DNA of 64,000 bases from Terasakiella sp033100395 (GTDB lineage: Bacteria; Pseudomonadota; Alphaproteobacteria; Rhodospirillales; Terasakiellaceae), in NCBI RefSeq assembly GCF_033100395.1, contig NZ_JAWLVJ010000002.1, positions 62,001-126,000 on the forward strand, written 5' to 3'. Under the pieces are notes generated by a model, which was given only the letters and a program-made list of their open reading frames with translations, ran no database searches and was not told the origin of the DNA. The stretch's first letter is position 1; the number at the start of each line of letters is the position of its first letter. Below, in pieces: positions 8,307 to 17,428 of the stretch. Made by a program: the position numbers and the translations under genes.

Positions 8307-9176
8307 CGGCTGATCATCAATGCGCAGGTCAACGGGCAGCAGGCCACCATCATCACCATCGACCTGGAAAGGGATAGACTTTTCACTATCGATGGTGACA
8401 TGTGTGCCGCTGGTGATGACGACGTCGTCCAGATAGGGCAGGCGGTTTGTCGCGAGCGCCAGGCCATATTTCATTGCAGCCCAGAAGCCGGTATTTTTCA
8501 TCATCACCACATGAAAAACCGGGTTTTCAAGATCGGCATTGGGGGAGATCACAAAGGAACCTCCGTAAAGACGCCCAAGCGTTACGATGACATTGGCTGT
8601 CTTATATTCATCGCCATCGACGGTGACGTTTAGGTCCAAATCCTTCATGCGTTTCACGGCTTTGAATGCGGCAACCACATAAGCCGCTGCCCCGATGCGG
8701 CGCTTCAGGTTTGAATCCAGGGCGGCAACGGCGAGGGAGTCTATACCTGCGCTTGCCATCATAATGAAGCGCTTGTCGCCAAACATGCCCGCATAAACGC
8801 GCTTTTCCCCCAAGGTTTCCACCATAGCCGAAATTTTGCGCATAGAGGTCCCAAGGCCCAATTCACGGGCAAAGACATTGGCGGTGCCAAGGGGGAGGAC
8901 CAGCAAGGGGCTGTCACTGCCACGCATGCCGTTTGCAACTTCGGCAATGGTGCCATCCCCACCTGCGGCACAAACAATGTCATAAGGCTTCTTGGTTTTG
9001 CGGTTTAGGGCTTTATCTGCGCGTTTGATCCCGTGGCCTGCATATTTGGTCGGGCTGAGTTTTACTTTTTTTGCATGTTGTTTCAATGCTTTAAGGGCAA
9101 TGGCGAGACGACGACGGCTGCGCCCGCCCGCTGTGGGATTATAAATAACCTTAATGCGTCTTTGGGAAATGCTCAT
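8274..9176 (-). CDS. diacylglycerol/lipid kinase family protein (YegS/DgkB-like)
   Basis: A 300-aa protein of the DAGK catalytic superfamily. It shows the N-terminal KVIYNPTAGGRSRRR, the nucleotide-binding AAGGDGTIAEVANG motif and PLGTANVFARELG. A C-terminal domain has FQVDGDDGG near the end, which corresponds to the QVDGE motif of the family. Family members phosphorylate diacylglycerol, ceramide or related lipids at the cytoplasmic face of the inner membrane; substrate cannot be read here. It ends in a 33-bp overlap with the convergent TIGR04282 gene and is divergent from the LpxH-like gene, itself a lipid enzyme. Confidence 0.88.
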   Translation of the reverse strand: MSISQRRIKVIYNPTAGGRSRRRLAIALKALKQHAKKVKLSPTKYAGHGIKRADKALNRKTKKPYDIVCAAGGDGTIAEVANGMRGSDSPLLVLPLGTANVFARELGLGTSMRKISAMVETLGEKRVYAGMFGDKRFIMMASAGIDSLAVAALDSNLKRRIGAAAYVVAAFKAVKRMKDLDLNVTVDGDEYKTANVIVTLGRLYGGSFVISPNADLENPVFHVVMMKNTGFWAAMKYGLALATNRLPYLDDVVITSGTHVTIDSEKSIPFQVDGDDGGLLPVDLRIDDQPLTVLAPTQKG

Positions 9177-9293
9177 GGTGGGTTCTTCGCCTGTGCAACA
9201 AAAGAGTAAACATCACGTCATAAAGCGGTAAGCCTTAACGCGTAGAAAACTGACATTAAATTATTTCGCTTTTAATGCGGTTTTGTTGCGATA

Positions 9294-10199
9294 ATGGAAA
9301 ATGTGACGGCTGATATGGATGCTGCTCTGACACCTCAAAAATATAAATCAATTTTTATTTCTGATATACACTTAGGAACAGCTGGCTGTAAAGCGGACTA
9401 TCTTCTGGACTTCCTGAAACAGACGGAATCAGACAATCTTTTTCTGGTCGGCGACATCATTGATGGCTGGCGCCTGAAGCGATCCTGGTACTGGCCGCAG
9501 GCTCATAATGATGTGGTGCAGAAGGTGCTACGCAAAGCCCGTAAAGGCACCAATGTGTTTTTTATTCCTGGCAACCACGATGCCTTTATCCGTCCCTATG
9601 TGGAACACGATTTTGGGGATATCAAGGTTCATGACGAATATGTCCATGAAACGGTGGATGGTAAAAAGTTTCTGGTCATCCACGGGGATGAATTTGACGT
9701 GGTCGTAAAATACGCCAAATGGCTGGCCGTCCTTGGTGATGGCGCCTATAGCGTAGCTTTGAAAATCAATGACTATTTCAACTGGGTGCGCACCAAGTTT
9801 GGTTATGGCTATTGGTCATTGTCGGCTTATTTGAAATTCAAGGTCAAAAACGCGGTGCAGTTTATCGCTGACTTTGAAACGGCACTGGCGGATGTGGCAA
9901 AAAAACGCAATGTGGATGGCATTATCTGCGGTCATATCCACCACCCGGAAATTCGTGAAATCGATGGCACGCTCTATTGCAATGATGGGGACTGGGTAGA
10001 AAGCTGTTCTGCGCTGGTCGAACATCTGGATGGGCGTTTGGAAATTATTTACTGGATGGGCCAGCCTTCTTATGCGGCCAAGTCAGAAGGGAAAGAAGAA
10101 TGCGACTCCTCATCGTCACCGACGCGTGGCTCCCGCAAATCAATGGCGTTGTTAGAACGCATCAATCCCTTAAAACGCATCTCGAACGCCAAGGCATAG
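9294..10199 (+). CDS. LpxH-like UDP-2,3-diacylglucosamine diphosphatase family metallophosphoesterase
   Basis: A calcineurin-like phosphoesterase of 301 aa. The metal-binding motifs are in order: SDIHLG near residue 24, GDIIDGW, GNHDAF, HGDEFD and GHIHHPE. This is the long alphaproteobacterial LpxH-like class; it may hydrolyse UDP-diacylglucosamine in lipid A synthesis or act on another phospholipid, and the sequence does not decide. The last 25 residues are Ser/Lys-rich and overlap the next gene by 100 bp, so its final codons are shared. The start is uncertain: an ATG at 9315 would lose only seven residues. Confidence 0.85.
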   Translation: MENVTADMDAALTPQKYKSIFISDIHLGTAGCKADYLLDFLKQTESDNLFLVGDIIDGWRLKRSWYWPQAHNDVVQKVLRKARKGTNVFFIPGNHDAFIRPYVEHDFGDIKVHDEYVHETVDGKKFLVIHGDEFDVVVKYAKWLAVLGDGAYSVALKINDYFNWVRTKFGYGYWSLSAYLKFKVKNAVQFIADFETALADVAKKRNVDGIICGHIHHPEIREIDGTLYCNDGDWVESCSALVEHLDGRLEIIYWMGQPSYAAKSEGKEECDSSSSPTRGSRKSMALLERINPLKRISNAKA

Positions 10200-11125
10200 A
10201 GATCAAGCTGATCACGCCGCTGGATTTCAAGACGATCCCCTGTCCGTCCTATCCGGAAATTCGCCTTTCCATCCTGCCAAACCGCAAGGTGGCAAAGATG
10301 ATTGCCGAATTCAAACCCTCGGCCATTCATATTTCGACCGAAGGCCCGTTGGGTGTGGCAGCGCGTAAATTCTGTGTCAAACATAAGTTGCCTTTCACCA
10401 CGGCTTTTCACACCCGTTTCCCGGAATATGTGGAAGCGCGCACTAAAATCCCGGCACGTTATACCAACAAGATCATGAAATGGTTCCATGGCCCCAGCCG
10501 GGCGATCATGACGGCGACCAAGTCTTTGCGTGATGAATTGCGATCGCAAGGGTTTGAAAATGTGGTGACCTGGACGCGCGGCATTGATACGGAATTGTTC
10601 TATCCACGCGAAAAGATGTTTCAGGACTTGCCGCGTCCGCTCTTTATGTATGTGGGGCGTGTGGCGATTGAAAAGAACATCAAGGCCTTTCTCGAGCTTG
10701 ACCTGCCTGGATCAAAAGTCGTTGTTGGTGGGGGACCACAGTTGGATCAGTTGCAGAAAGAATATGGCGATGTCACCTTTGTGGGCGTGAAGGAAGGTGA
10801 AGAGCTGGCAAAACATTACGCGTCCGCCGATGCTTTTGTCTTCCCAAGCTTAACTGATACTTTTGGTCTTGTCCTGCTGGAAGCCTTGGCCAGTGGGGTC
10901 CCGGTTGCAGCTTATCCGGTGACAGGGCCTTTGGATGTCATTGGGGATGCGCCTGTTGGCAATCTGGATGAGGATTTGAAAACGGCAGCCTTGGCCGCGC
11001 TGGATCATGATCCGGAAGCATGTCGGGAATATGCCCTTAAATTTTCCTGGGATGCTTGCACGGATATGTTTCTTGAAAATTTGTCACGCTTTGACCCGCA
11101 AGATTATAAATGCTGGACCAGTTAA
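10100..11125 (+). CDS. family 4 (GT-B) glycosyltransferase
   Basis: A 341-aa GT-B retaining glycosyltransferase. N-terminal acceptor domain: RLLIVTDAWLPQINGVVRTH, HISTEGPLG, TTAFHTRFPEY. C-terminal GT4 domain: FMYVGRVAIEKN, KVVVGGGP and the FPSLTDTFGLVLLEALASG motif with its conserved EX7E pair for the nucleotide sugar. It resembles the mannosyl-/glycolipid-type transferases that often sit beside LpxH-like genes, so a role in membrane glycolipid synthesis is inferred. It starts inside the upstream gene at an ATG with a GGGAAAGAAGA ribosome site, which argues for coupled translation. Confidence 0.86.
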   Translation: MRLLIVTDAWLPQINGVVRTHQSLKTHLERQGIEIKLITPLDFKTIPCPSYPEIRLSILPNRKVAKMIAEFKPSAIHISTEGPLGVAARKFCVKHKLPFTTAFHTRFPEYVEARTKIPARYTNKIMKWFHGPSRAIMTATKSLRDELRSQGFENVVTWTRGIDTELFYPREKMFQDLPRPLFMYVGRVAIEKNIKAFLELDLPGSKVVVGGGPQLDQLQKEYGDVTFVGVKEGEELAKHYASADAFVFPSLTDTFGLVLLEALASGVPVAAYPVTGPLDVIGDAPVGNLDEDLKTAALAALDHDPEACREYALKFSWDACTDMFLENLSRFDPQDYKCWTS

Positions 11126-11161
11126 AAACTGTTCTAAAATGAGTAATTTTGCATAAGTCTT

Positions 11162-11218
11162 AAGTCGCAAAAGGGCGACTTTTGATGGGTAGTGTTTTTC
11201 CGTAATACGAAAAAACAC
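11162..11218 (+). terminator. two hairpins after the glycosyltransferase gene
   Basis: AAGTCGC (11162-11168) pairs with GCGACTT (11175-11181), followed by TTTG. A second palindrome, GTGTTTTT with AAAAAACAC, spans 11192-11218. The first hairpin is a plausible but weak terminator for the lpxH-like/GT4 pair. The second could be an operator or leader element for the response regulator downstream. Confidence 0.45.
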
Positions 11219-11306
11219 GGATTTTCTTGTTGATAAAACCTTTTCTCGCCATAATCAGAAGTGCTAAAAGGACATGTAATTTCGTGTAAATGAAAAGGCT
11301 CTCCTT

Positions 11307-11969
11307 GTGAAAGTATTACTGGCTGACGATCATTCCATTGTGCGCACCGCGCTTAAATATGTTTTGAGCGAACTCTCCCCCGATCTCAAGGTGGTTGAGG
11401 CCCGCAACAATAATGATATTCAGTCGGCCCTGGATAGCAACACGGACGGTTTTGATCTGGTCATGCTGGATTTGCGTATGCCGGGCATGGATGGCAGCGG
11501 GCAGGCGATTGCCCAGGTCGTTCAGCGTGTAGACCCGACCCCGGTTTGTGTGTTCACCGTTTCTGAAGATCCGGATGAAATGCGCGCGGTTCTGGCTGCA
11601 GGTGTTCGCGCCTATATCCCAAAAACCACAGATGATGCGTTGATCGCAACCATCCTGAAACTGGTTTTATCCGGTGGATCATACGTGCCACCCGTCCTGG
11701 GTGGTATGGAAGGTGACGACAAGCTGGATGGCGGCGCATCGCAAGTTTCCGCATCGGTTGCGACCAAGGATATGTTCCCGGATTTGACCCGTCGTCAGCG
11801 CGAAGTGCTGGCCCTGTTGGCTGAAGGTCTGTCAAATCAGGAAATTGGTGAACGATTGGATCTGAACCTCAGCACGGTCAAAAGTCATGTGACGGCGATT
11901 TTGCGTACCCTGAGCGTTGAAAACCGCACACAGGCGGTTTTGAAGTTTCAACGCGCCGTTGGGTCCTGA
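11307..11969 (+). CDS. NarL/FixJ-type response regulator
   Basis: A 220-aa two-component regulator. The receiver domain has the acidic pocket D7-D8, the phosphoacceptor Asp at about residue 55 (VMLDLRMPGMDG) and the switch Lys in AYIPKTT. A linker follows, then a LuxR-type helix-turn-helix with RRQREVLALLAEGLSNQEIG and STVKSHVTAILRTL. The start is GTG, with AAGG nine bases upstream. It converges on a STAS gene and a PilJ-type sensor kinase whose H-box (GHDLKQPL) belongs to the class that usually partners LuxR-type regulators, so these three may form one circuit next to nap. The pairing is inference. Confidence 0.88.
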   Translation: MKVLLADDHSIVRTALKYVLSELSPDLKVVEARNNNDIQSALDSNTDGFDLVMLDLRMPGMDGSGQAIAQVVQRVDPTPVCVFTVSEDPDEMRAVLAAGVRAYIPKTTDDALIATILKLVLSGGSYVPPVLGGMEGDDKLDGGASQVSASVATKDMFPDLTRRQREVLALLAEGLSNQEIGERLDLNLSTVKSHVTAILRTLSVENRTQAVLKFQRAVGS

Positions 11970-12006
11970 TTTGGGTATTTTCGAATCAGGTTGACCCGAA
12001 AAGACC

Positions 12007-12309
12007 CTAAAGTACGATTTCCATCAATTCGCCGATTTTGCAGACTTCAAACAGCTGCTCAACCTGTTTGCTTGGGTATTTCAGCGTGACGTTGGTTGCG
12101 ATTTCATTGGCGACGATCAGCAGGCCCAGGCCTGAACTGTCGATCATGTCTACATTGCGGAGATCAAAGGTGATTTGCGCGGGTGGTTTTTCACGCAGGC
12201 TAAAGACAAGGCTTTGAAGTTTTTGAAAGTTTCCAAACAGAAGCTTACCGTCCAGTTCTAACAGCAGTTTTGTCTGGCTGGCGTCCTGCCATGATGTACG
12301 ATATTCCAT
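12007..12309 (-). CDS. STAS-domain protein
   Basis: A 100-aa single STAS domain of the anti-sigma-factor-antagonist type. The characteristic strand-loop-helix is ITFDLRNVDMIDSSGLGLLIV (split here at the SSGLG phosphorylation loop, Ser near residue 64). An N-terminal strand pattern LLLELDGKLLFGNF precedes it. Such proteins relay signals by phosphorylation-dependent partner switching, but no anti-sigma factor or RsbW-type kinase is seen nearby. It lies 60 bp downstream of the sensor kinase on the same strand and could be cotranscribed with it. Confidence 0.82.
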   Translation of the reverse strand: MEYRTSWQDASQTKLLLELDGKLLFGNFQKLQSLVFSLREKPPAQITFDLRNVDMIDSSGLGLLIVANEIATNVTLKYPSKQVEQLFEVCKIGELMEIVL

Positions 12310-12369
12310 TTCCCGCGTTCCTTTTTTAATTTTCTTGCACTGCAGTATAGCAAAATAAATGCCTAAGTA

Positions 12370-13824
12370 CTATTCGGCATCATACGTATCTGGTGGCAAA
12401 AGGATACTGAATTTTGAACCCGACCCAACTTTGGATTTACAGGATATTTCCATTTTCAACAGGTTTGCCAAGCGTTTTACAATGGCCAAACCCAGCCCGA
12501 TACCTTCGCTTCGATCTCGTTCCGGGTCTTCCAGTTGAGAAAATTCAGTAAAGATTTTTTCAAGACCATCTTCGGGGATACCCGGGCCTGTATCCCAGAC
12601 TTCAATGGCAAAGGCACTCCCGCGACGGCGGCAGCCCAACAGGATGCGCCCGGTCTTTGTATAGCGAATGGCGTTTGACAGGAAATTGCGTAAAATCCGT
12701 TCCAGTAAAAGCGGATCCGTGGTTACCATCATGGAGGTCGGCACCATTTTTAAGGACAGGCCTTTTTCATGGGCGCTGATGCGATATTCCCGTGTCAGCT
12801 GGTTTAGAAGCGTTTGTAGGGCAAAGGTAGACTGGCTGGGTTCAATGACGCCGGCCTCCAGCTTTGAAAGCGACAGAATGGAATCCAGCAGGGAGCGCAT
12901 GGAACGTTGCGCATTATGCATGTCTTTCATAATGGCCTTACTGCGTTCATCCGGCATACGTTTTTCCAACATGCCGGAAAACATCCCAATGGCTTCCAGC
13001 GGTTGTTTCAGGTCATGTCCGGCAGCGGCCAGGAATTTGGACTTGGCAACGTTGGCCTGCTCCGCCATTTTGCGCGCTTCGTCCAGTTCTTCGGTGCGGA
13101 CCTCCACACGTTTTTCCATTTCTTTGGAAAAAGCGCTGATCTGTTTCATCTGATTGGAGACATGACGCACCATGGGGCGGAAGATCAAAAAGGCTTCGAT
13201 GCTGAGAATGAAAAAGGTAAGTGACAGAAAGACGGCTTCCAGTTTCTGCAGGAACAAAAAGGCTGTTTCGCCTTCTTCCTGATAGAACTTCACCATGGAA
13301 TCAAGGGAGTCCACCAGCTCTCCCGGGGCGACCTTCAGCACATATTGAACCGAGGGGTTATCTTTGGTGATCTTATCATCCGGTAGTTCAAGGATTTCCT
13401 GCAGCGCTTTTATATAACGCTTCATTTGTGCATTGAGCGGATAGGCCCCTTTGAAATAGCGTTTGCGCGCTTCTGGCGACATTTCAATAGACATATTAAT
13501 AGCGTTTGCTCGCCCGGTCAGCGCCAGGTGTGCCTGCTGCAATAAAGTTGTCGCGCGCTTTAATTCCTTGCGATAATGGGCCTGCTCATGACTGATCTGG
13601 GAATGGGCCAGTTGCGACACATAAAGGGCCGTGCGTTGGGATAACATGCGCTGACGACCGGAGATATTCACGACGGAGAGCGTGCTTTGATGTTCCGCAA
13701 TCAGAAGGCCAACGGTACCAAAGGCTGATACGGCCAGAATCGCGATGGCAGCAAGCGCAAAAACATAGCGCTTGGTCATCCAGAGTCCCGGGTTTGACTG
13801 ATCAGGTTTGAGAAAACGTTTCAT
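12370..13824 (-). CDS. membrane sensor histidine kinase with PilJ/NarX-type sensor domain
   Basis: A 484-aa inner-membrane kinase. Transmembrane helices at about residues 20-42 and 194-216 enclose a periplasmic type IV pili methyl-accepting (PilJ/NarX-like) domain. This domain begins with VNISGRQRMLSQR, which resembles the P-box region of nitrate sensors. A coiled coil leads to HisKA with H270 in AAGHDLKQPLEA. The HATPase domain follows with N-box FLSNAIRYTKTG, G1 DTGPGIP and G2 EGIGLGLAIVKR, all intact. It is divergent from napF across about 200 bp, which makes nitrate or nitrite a sensible candidate ligand; the ligand itself cannot be read from sequence. Confidence 0.88.
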   Translation of the reverse strand: MKRFLKPDQSNPGLWMTKRYVFALAAIAILAVSAFGTVGLLIAEHQSTLSVVNISGRQRMLSQRTALYVSQLAHSQISHEQAHYRKELKRATTLLQQAHLALTGRANAINMSIEMSPEARKRYFKGAYPLNAQMKRYIKALQEILELPDDKITKDNPSVQYVLKVAPGELVDSLDSMVKFYQEEGETAFLFLQKLEAVFLSLTFFILSIEAFLIFRPMVRHVSNQMKQISAFSKEMEKRVEVRTEELDEARKMAEQANVAKSKFLAAAGHDLKQPLEAIGMFSGMLEKRMPDERSKAIMKDMHNAQRSMRSLLDSILSLSKLEAGVIEPSQSTFALQTLLNQLTREYRISAHEKGLSLKMVPTSMMVTTDPLLLERILRNFLSNAIRYTKTGRILLGCRRRGSAFAIEVWDTGPGIPEDGLEKIFTEFSQLEDPERDRSEGIGLGLAIVKRLANLLKMEISCKSKVGSGSKFSILLPPDTYDAE

Positions 13825-14020
13825 GAATTTCTTATACGCTAGAATGACTTAAATGAACAGCATGAAAGATTTTACTGATCTTTTAATGCGCTGGAAATCT
13901 TCATGGAATAATTCTAAGTAACTACATCTTAAGTATGGTTTTTCATTGATCTAAGGTGCCAATAATGGTACTAATTATTGCATCTAAAGTATGAGCTTTG
14001 GATATGGGAGGGGGTCCCAA

Positions 14021-14542
14021 ATGAAGGATGATGTTTCCAGACGGACACTTTTGTTCGGTCGTTCTGGTATTGACGGGCAAGACGATGTTATTCGTCCGCC
14101 CTGGTCTGTGCCTATGGATGATTTTACAAAAAAATGCACAGGCTGTGCCCTGTGTGTCCAAGTCTGCCCTGAACATATTTTACATCTTGATGATCGCAAT
14201 CTTGCACGTGTGGATTTCCAGAAAGGGGAATGCACATTTTGTATGGAATGCGTGACATCATGCAAAGATGGTGCGCTAATCAGTACTGATCCTGATGCTC
14301 CTTGGGCGCTGGACATTTCAATAGAGGGGAAATGTCTGGCAATGAAGGGTGTTGAATGTCGTATCTGTAACGACCAGTGTGAACCGCGCGCGATCCGGTT
14401 TCGTTTAACCCCGGGCGGTGTTCCCTTACCTCAATTGGATGAAAGTGCGTGTACAGGCTGCGGTGCCTGCGTTGCGCCCTGTCCGGTTGATGCAATTGTG
14501 CTCCTCCCGGAAAACCAAAAGAGAGGGGGCTTGAAAGGTTGA
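14021..14542 (+). CDS. napF: ferredoxin-type protein NapF
   Basis: Cytosolic iron-sulfur protein of periplasmic nitrate reductase systems, thought to help mature NapA. The 173-aa product has 4Fe-4S motifs starting near residue 39 (CTGCALCVQVCP), then CTFCMECVTSC, a C-x2-C-x3-C segment (CRICNDQC) and CTGCGACVAPCP. The N-terminus keeps the SRRTLLFGR motif typical of NapF. I chose the ATG at 14021 because GGGAGGGGG lies a few bases upstream; an in-frame ATG at 13991 lacks a site. First gene of napFDAGHBC. I could not identify an FNR or NarL box in the 200 bp upstream. Confidence 0.92.
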   Translation: MKDDVSRRTLLFGRSGIDGQDDVIRPPWSVPMDDFTKKCTGCALCVQVCPEHILHLDDRNLARVDFQKGECTFCMECVTSCKDGALISTDPDAPWALDISIEGKCLAMKGVECRICNDQCEPRAIRFRLTPGGVPLPQLDESACTGCGACVAPCPVDAIVLLPENQKRGGLKG

Positions 14543-14883
14543 AAGTAAACAGTCGATTTCTAGCTGAAGAACAACAATTGGCAACGCTGCCTGGTGCAAT
14601 GCCGTCAGCGCCCAAACCGTTTAATATTTGCGGATTGATTGCACATGTGGCCGACGGGCGCATGGGTGATGTACGTGCAAAATTAGACGCATTTGCTGGT
14701 GTGGAAGTCCATGCCGAGACAGAAGATGGCCGTCTGGTCATTACCATCGAAGATACCGAGGAAGTGTTAGCCGCAGAAAGGATCACTGAAGTGGATCGTC
14801 TGCCTGGCGTTTTGAACAGTTCCCTCGTTTATCATCAATTTGAATCACACGATAAGCTTGAATTGGAGGAGGTTTCCTCATGA
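14539..14883 (+). CDS. napD: NapD, chaperone for NapA
   Basis: Small cytosolic chaperone that binds the twin-arginine signal of NapA and delays its export until the molybdenum cofactor is inserted. Family marks are NICGLIAHVADGRMGDV near residue 29, an internal GVEVHAE strand, and LPGVLNSSLVYHQFE near the C-terminus. The start is a TTG overlapping the napF stop by four bases, with GAGGGGG nine bases upstream, giving 114 aa. The first 20 residues go beyond the usual NapD and an ATG at 14599 is possible. It overlaps napA by four bases, so translation is coupled. Confidence 0.88.
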   Translation: MKVNSRFLAEEQQLATLPGAMPSAPKPFNICGLIAHVADGRMGDVRAKLDAFAGVEVHAETEDGRLVITIEDTEEVLAAERITEVDRLPGVLNSSLVYHQFESHDKLELEEVSS

Positions 14884-17390
14884 AACTGACCCGACGCGAC
14901 TTTATGAAAGCCAATGCTGCCGCAGCGACCGCTGCCGTTGCTGGTGTTTCTTTAACTGCAAAAACCGCTGACGCTGCCATGCCAAACTCTATCCGCTGGG
15001 ATAAAGGGGCATGTCGTTTCTGCGGAACAGGCTGCGGCGTTCTTATCGGGACACGTGACGGCAAGGTCGTTGCGACCCAGGGGGACCCGGATGCACCTGT
15101 AAACAAAGGCCTGAACTGTATTAAAGGCTATTTCCTTTCCAAAATTATGTACGGTAAAGACCGTCTGACACAGCCATTGCTGCGTAAGAAAAACGGCCAG
15201 TATGACAAAGAAGGCGATTTCGAGCCCGTAAGCTGGGACGAAGCTTTCGACACCATGGCTGCCAAATGGAAAGAAACGCTGAAGAAAAAAGGCCCATCCG
15301 GCGTTGGTATGTTTGGTTCCGGTCAATGGACCGTTATGGAAGGCTATGCCGCTTCTAAAATGATGAAAGCGGGTCTGCGTTCCAACAACATCGATCCAAA
15401 CGCGCGCCACTGTATGGCTTCTGCCGTAGGTGCTTTCATGCGTGCCTTCGGTATTGACGAGCCAATGGGCTGTTATGACGATCTGGAACATGCTGACACG
15501 TTCGTCCTTTGGGGCGCGAACATGGCAGAAATGCACCCGATCCTGTGGTCACGTATGACCAACACACGTCTGACCAAACCTGGTTGTGAAGTTCATGTTC
15601 TGTCAACTTACGAACACCGTTGTTTCGAACTGGCCGATAACGGCATGGTCTTTAATCCACAGACGGATTTGGCCATCCTGAACTATATCGCCAACTACAT
15701 CATTGAAAACAAAGCTTACAATGAAGACTTCATCAGCAAGCACGTAAACTTCAATGCGACAACAACAGACATTGGTTACGGTCTGCGTCCTGAGCATCCG
15801 CTTCAGAAAGCAGCCAAGAACCCGAACAAAGGTAAATTCAACAAAATCTCTTTTGATGAATATGCCAAGTCTGTTTCCAAATACACGCTCGATTACGCAT
15901 CTGAGCTTTCCGGTGTTCCAAAGCAGTCCCTGTTGAAGCTGGCGCAAGCCTATGCGGATCCAAACCGTAAAGTTTCTTCTTACTGGACAATGGGCTTCAA
16001 CCAGCACACCCGTGGTGTGTGGGTAAACGGCCTGCTTTATAACGTTCACCTGCTCATGGGTAAAATCTCCGAGCCTGGCAACAGCCCGTTCTCACTGACT
16101 GGTCAGCCATCTGCTTGTGGTACAGCCCGTGAAGTCGGGACGTTCGCACACCGTCTGCCAGCTGACCTGGTTGTTAAAAAAGAAGCACACCGCAAGTTCT
16201 CCGAGAAAATCTGGAAACTGCCTGAAGGCACCATTCCAGGCAAAGTCGGCTACCATGCTGTTCTGCAGCACCGTATGCTGAAAGACGGTAAGCTGAACGC
16301 TTACTGGGTGATGTGTAACAACAACATGCAGGCTGCACCAAACATGAACGAAGAAGGCTATCCGGGCTATCGTAACCCCGAAAACTTCATCGTTGTGTCT
16401 GACCCTTATCCAACTGTAACGGCCCTGGCTGGTGATTTGATCCTGCCAACTGCCATGTGGATGGAAAAAGAAGGCGCTTACGGTAACGCAGAACGTCGTA
16501 CACAGTTCTGGCGTCAGCAGGTGCATGCACCGGGTGAAGCTAAGTCCGATCTGTGGCAGATCATGGAATTTGCCAAACGCTTCAAAATCGAAGAAGTCTG
16601 GCCGGAAGACTTGCTTGCGAAGTCACCTGAGTATCGTGGCAAAACCATGTATGAAGTTCTCTTCGAAAATGGTCAGATCAACAAATTCCCTGTTGAAAAA
16701 ATCACCGATGGTGCGGGCAACGTATACGACAACGACGATGCTGAACACTTTGGCTACTACGTCCATAAAGGTATTTTCGAAGAATATCGTATGTTTAACT
16801 CTGCTGAAGGTATCATCAAGAAGGGCCATGAGATGGCACCGTTTGAGACATATCACAAAGCACGTGGTCTGCGTTGGCCTGTTGTTGATGGCAAAGAAAC
16901 GCTGTGGCGTTTCCGTGAAGGCTATGACCCGCATGTCAAGGCTGGTGAAGGTGTGAAATTCTATGGGAAACCAGATGGTAAAGCCAACATCATCTTTGCC
17001 CCATACGAACCAGCAGCAGAAAGCCCGGATGATGAATATGATTTGTGGCTCTGCACAGGTCGTGTTCTTGAGCATTGGCACTCCGGTTCCATGACACGTC
17101 GCGTACCGGAACTTCACAAGGCGTTCCCAAGTGCTGTTCTCTTTATGCATCCACTGGATGCTAAGAAACGGGGCTTGCGTCGTGGTCAGGAAGTCAGCGT
17201 CTCCAGTCGTCGCGGTGAAATTCAACTGCGTGTGGAAACACGTGGTCGTAACCGTGTGCCGGAAGGCCTCGTCTTCGTTCCGTGGTTTGACGAAGGTGCA
17301 TTGATCAACAAGTTGACTTTGGATGCAACCGATCCGCTTTCCAAAGAAACTGACTACAAGAAATGTGCTTGTAAAGTCACGAAAGTTTAA
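14880..17390 (+). CDS. napA: periplasmic nitrate reductase, catalytic subunit NapA
   Basis: Molybdenum bis-MGD enzyme that reduces nitrate to nitrite in the periplasm. The 836-aa precursor has a Tat signal (TRRDFMKA, Arg5-Arg6; cut near residue 32). The N-terminal 4Fe-4S cluster is bound by Cys45, Cys48, Cys52 and Cys80, with the family Lys-Gly after the last one (NCIKGYF). The molybdenum-binding Cys178 is in NARHCMASAVG. The C-terminal cofactor-binding domain (LWLCTGRVLEHWHSGSMTRR) is complete. It is the intact Nap-type enzyme, not assimilatory NasA or membrane NarG. Second-position codons and base use match its neighbours, so there is no sign of recent transfer. Confidence 0.97.
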   Translation: MKLTRRDFMKANAAAATAAVAGVSLTAKTADAAMPNSIRWDKGACRFCGTGCGVLIGTRDGKVVATQGDPDAPVNKGLNCIKGYFLSKIMYGKDRLTQPLLRKKNGQYDKEGDFEPVSWDEAFDTMAAKWKETLKKKGPSGVGMFGSGQWTVMEGYAASKMMKAGLRSNNIDPNARHCMASAVGAFMRAFGIDEPMGCYDDLEHADTFVLWGANMAEMHPILWSRMTNTRLTKPGCEVHVLSTYEHRCFELADNGMVFNPQTDLAILNYIANYIIENKAYNEDFISKHVNFNATTTDIGYGLRPEHPLQKAAKNPNKGKFNKISFDEYAKSVSKYTLDYASELSGVPKQSLLKLAQAYADPNRKVSSYWTMGFNQHTRGVWVNGLLYNVHLLMGKISEPGNSPFSLTGQPSACGTAREVGTFAHRLPADLVVKKEAHRKFSEKIWKLPEGTIPGKVGYHAVLQHRMLKDGKLNAYWVMCNNNMQAAPNMNEEGYPGYRNPENFIVVSDPYPTVTALAGDLILPTAMWMEKEGAYGNAERRTQFWRQQVHAPGEAKSDLWQIMEFAKRFKIEEVWPEDLLAKSPEYRGKTMYEVLFENGQINKFPVEKITDGAGNVYDNDDAEHFGYYVHKGIFEEYRMFNSAEGIIKKGHEMAPFETYHKARGLRWPVVDGKETLWRFREGYDPHVKAGEGVKFYGKPDGKANIIFAPYEPAAESPDDEYDLWLCTGRVLEHWHSGSMTRRVPELHKAFPSAVLFMHPLDAKKRGLRRGQEVSVSSRRGEIQLRVETRGRNRVPEGLVFVPWFDEGALINKLTLDATDPLSKETDYKKCACKVTKV

Positions 17391-17428
17391 CCGTCTAACA
17401 GTCCTTTCTTAATTGGGAGGGTGAGGTC

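Noticed and set aside
13825..14020. FNR or NarL boxes in the napF promoter region
   Set aside because: Only a half-site (TTGATCTAAGG at 13946) is visible and NarL-like heptamers do not match beyond chance, so no regulatory site is listed.
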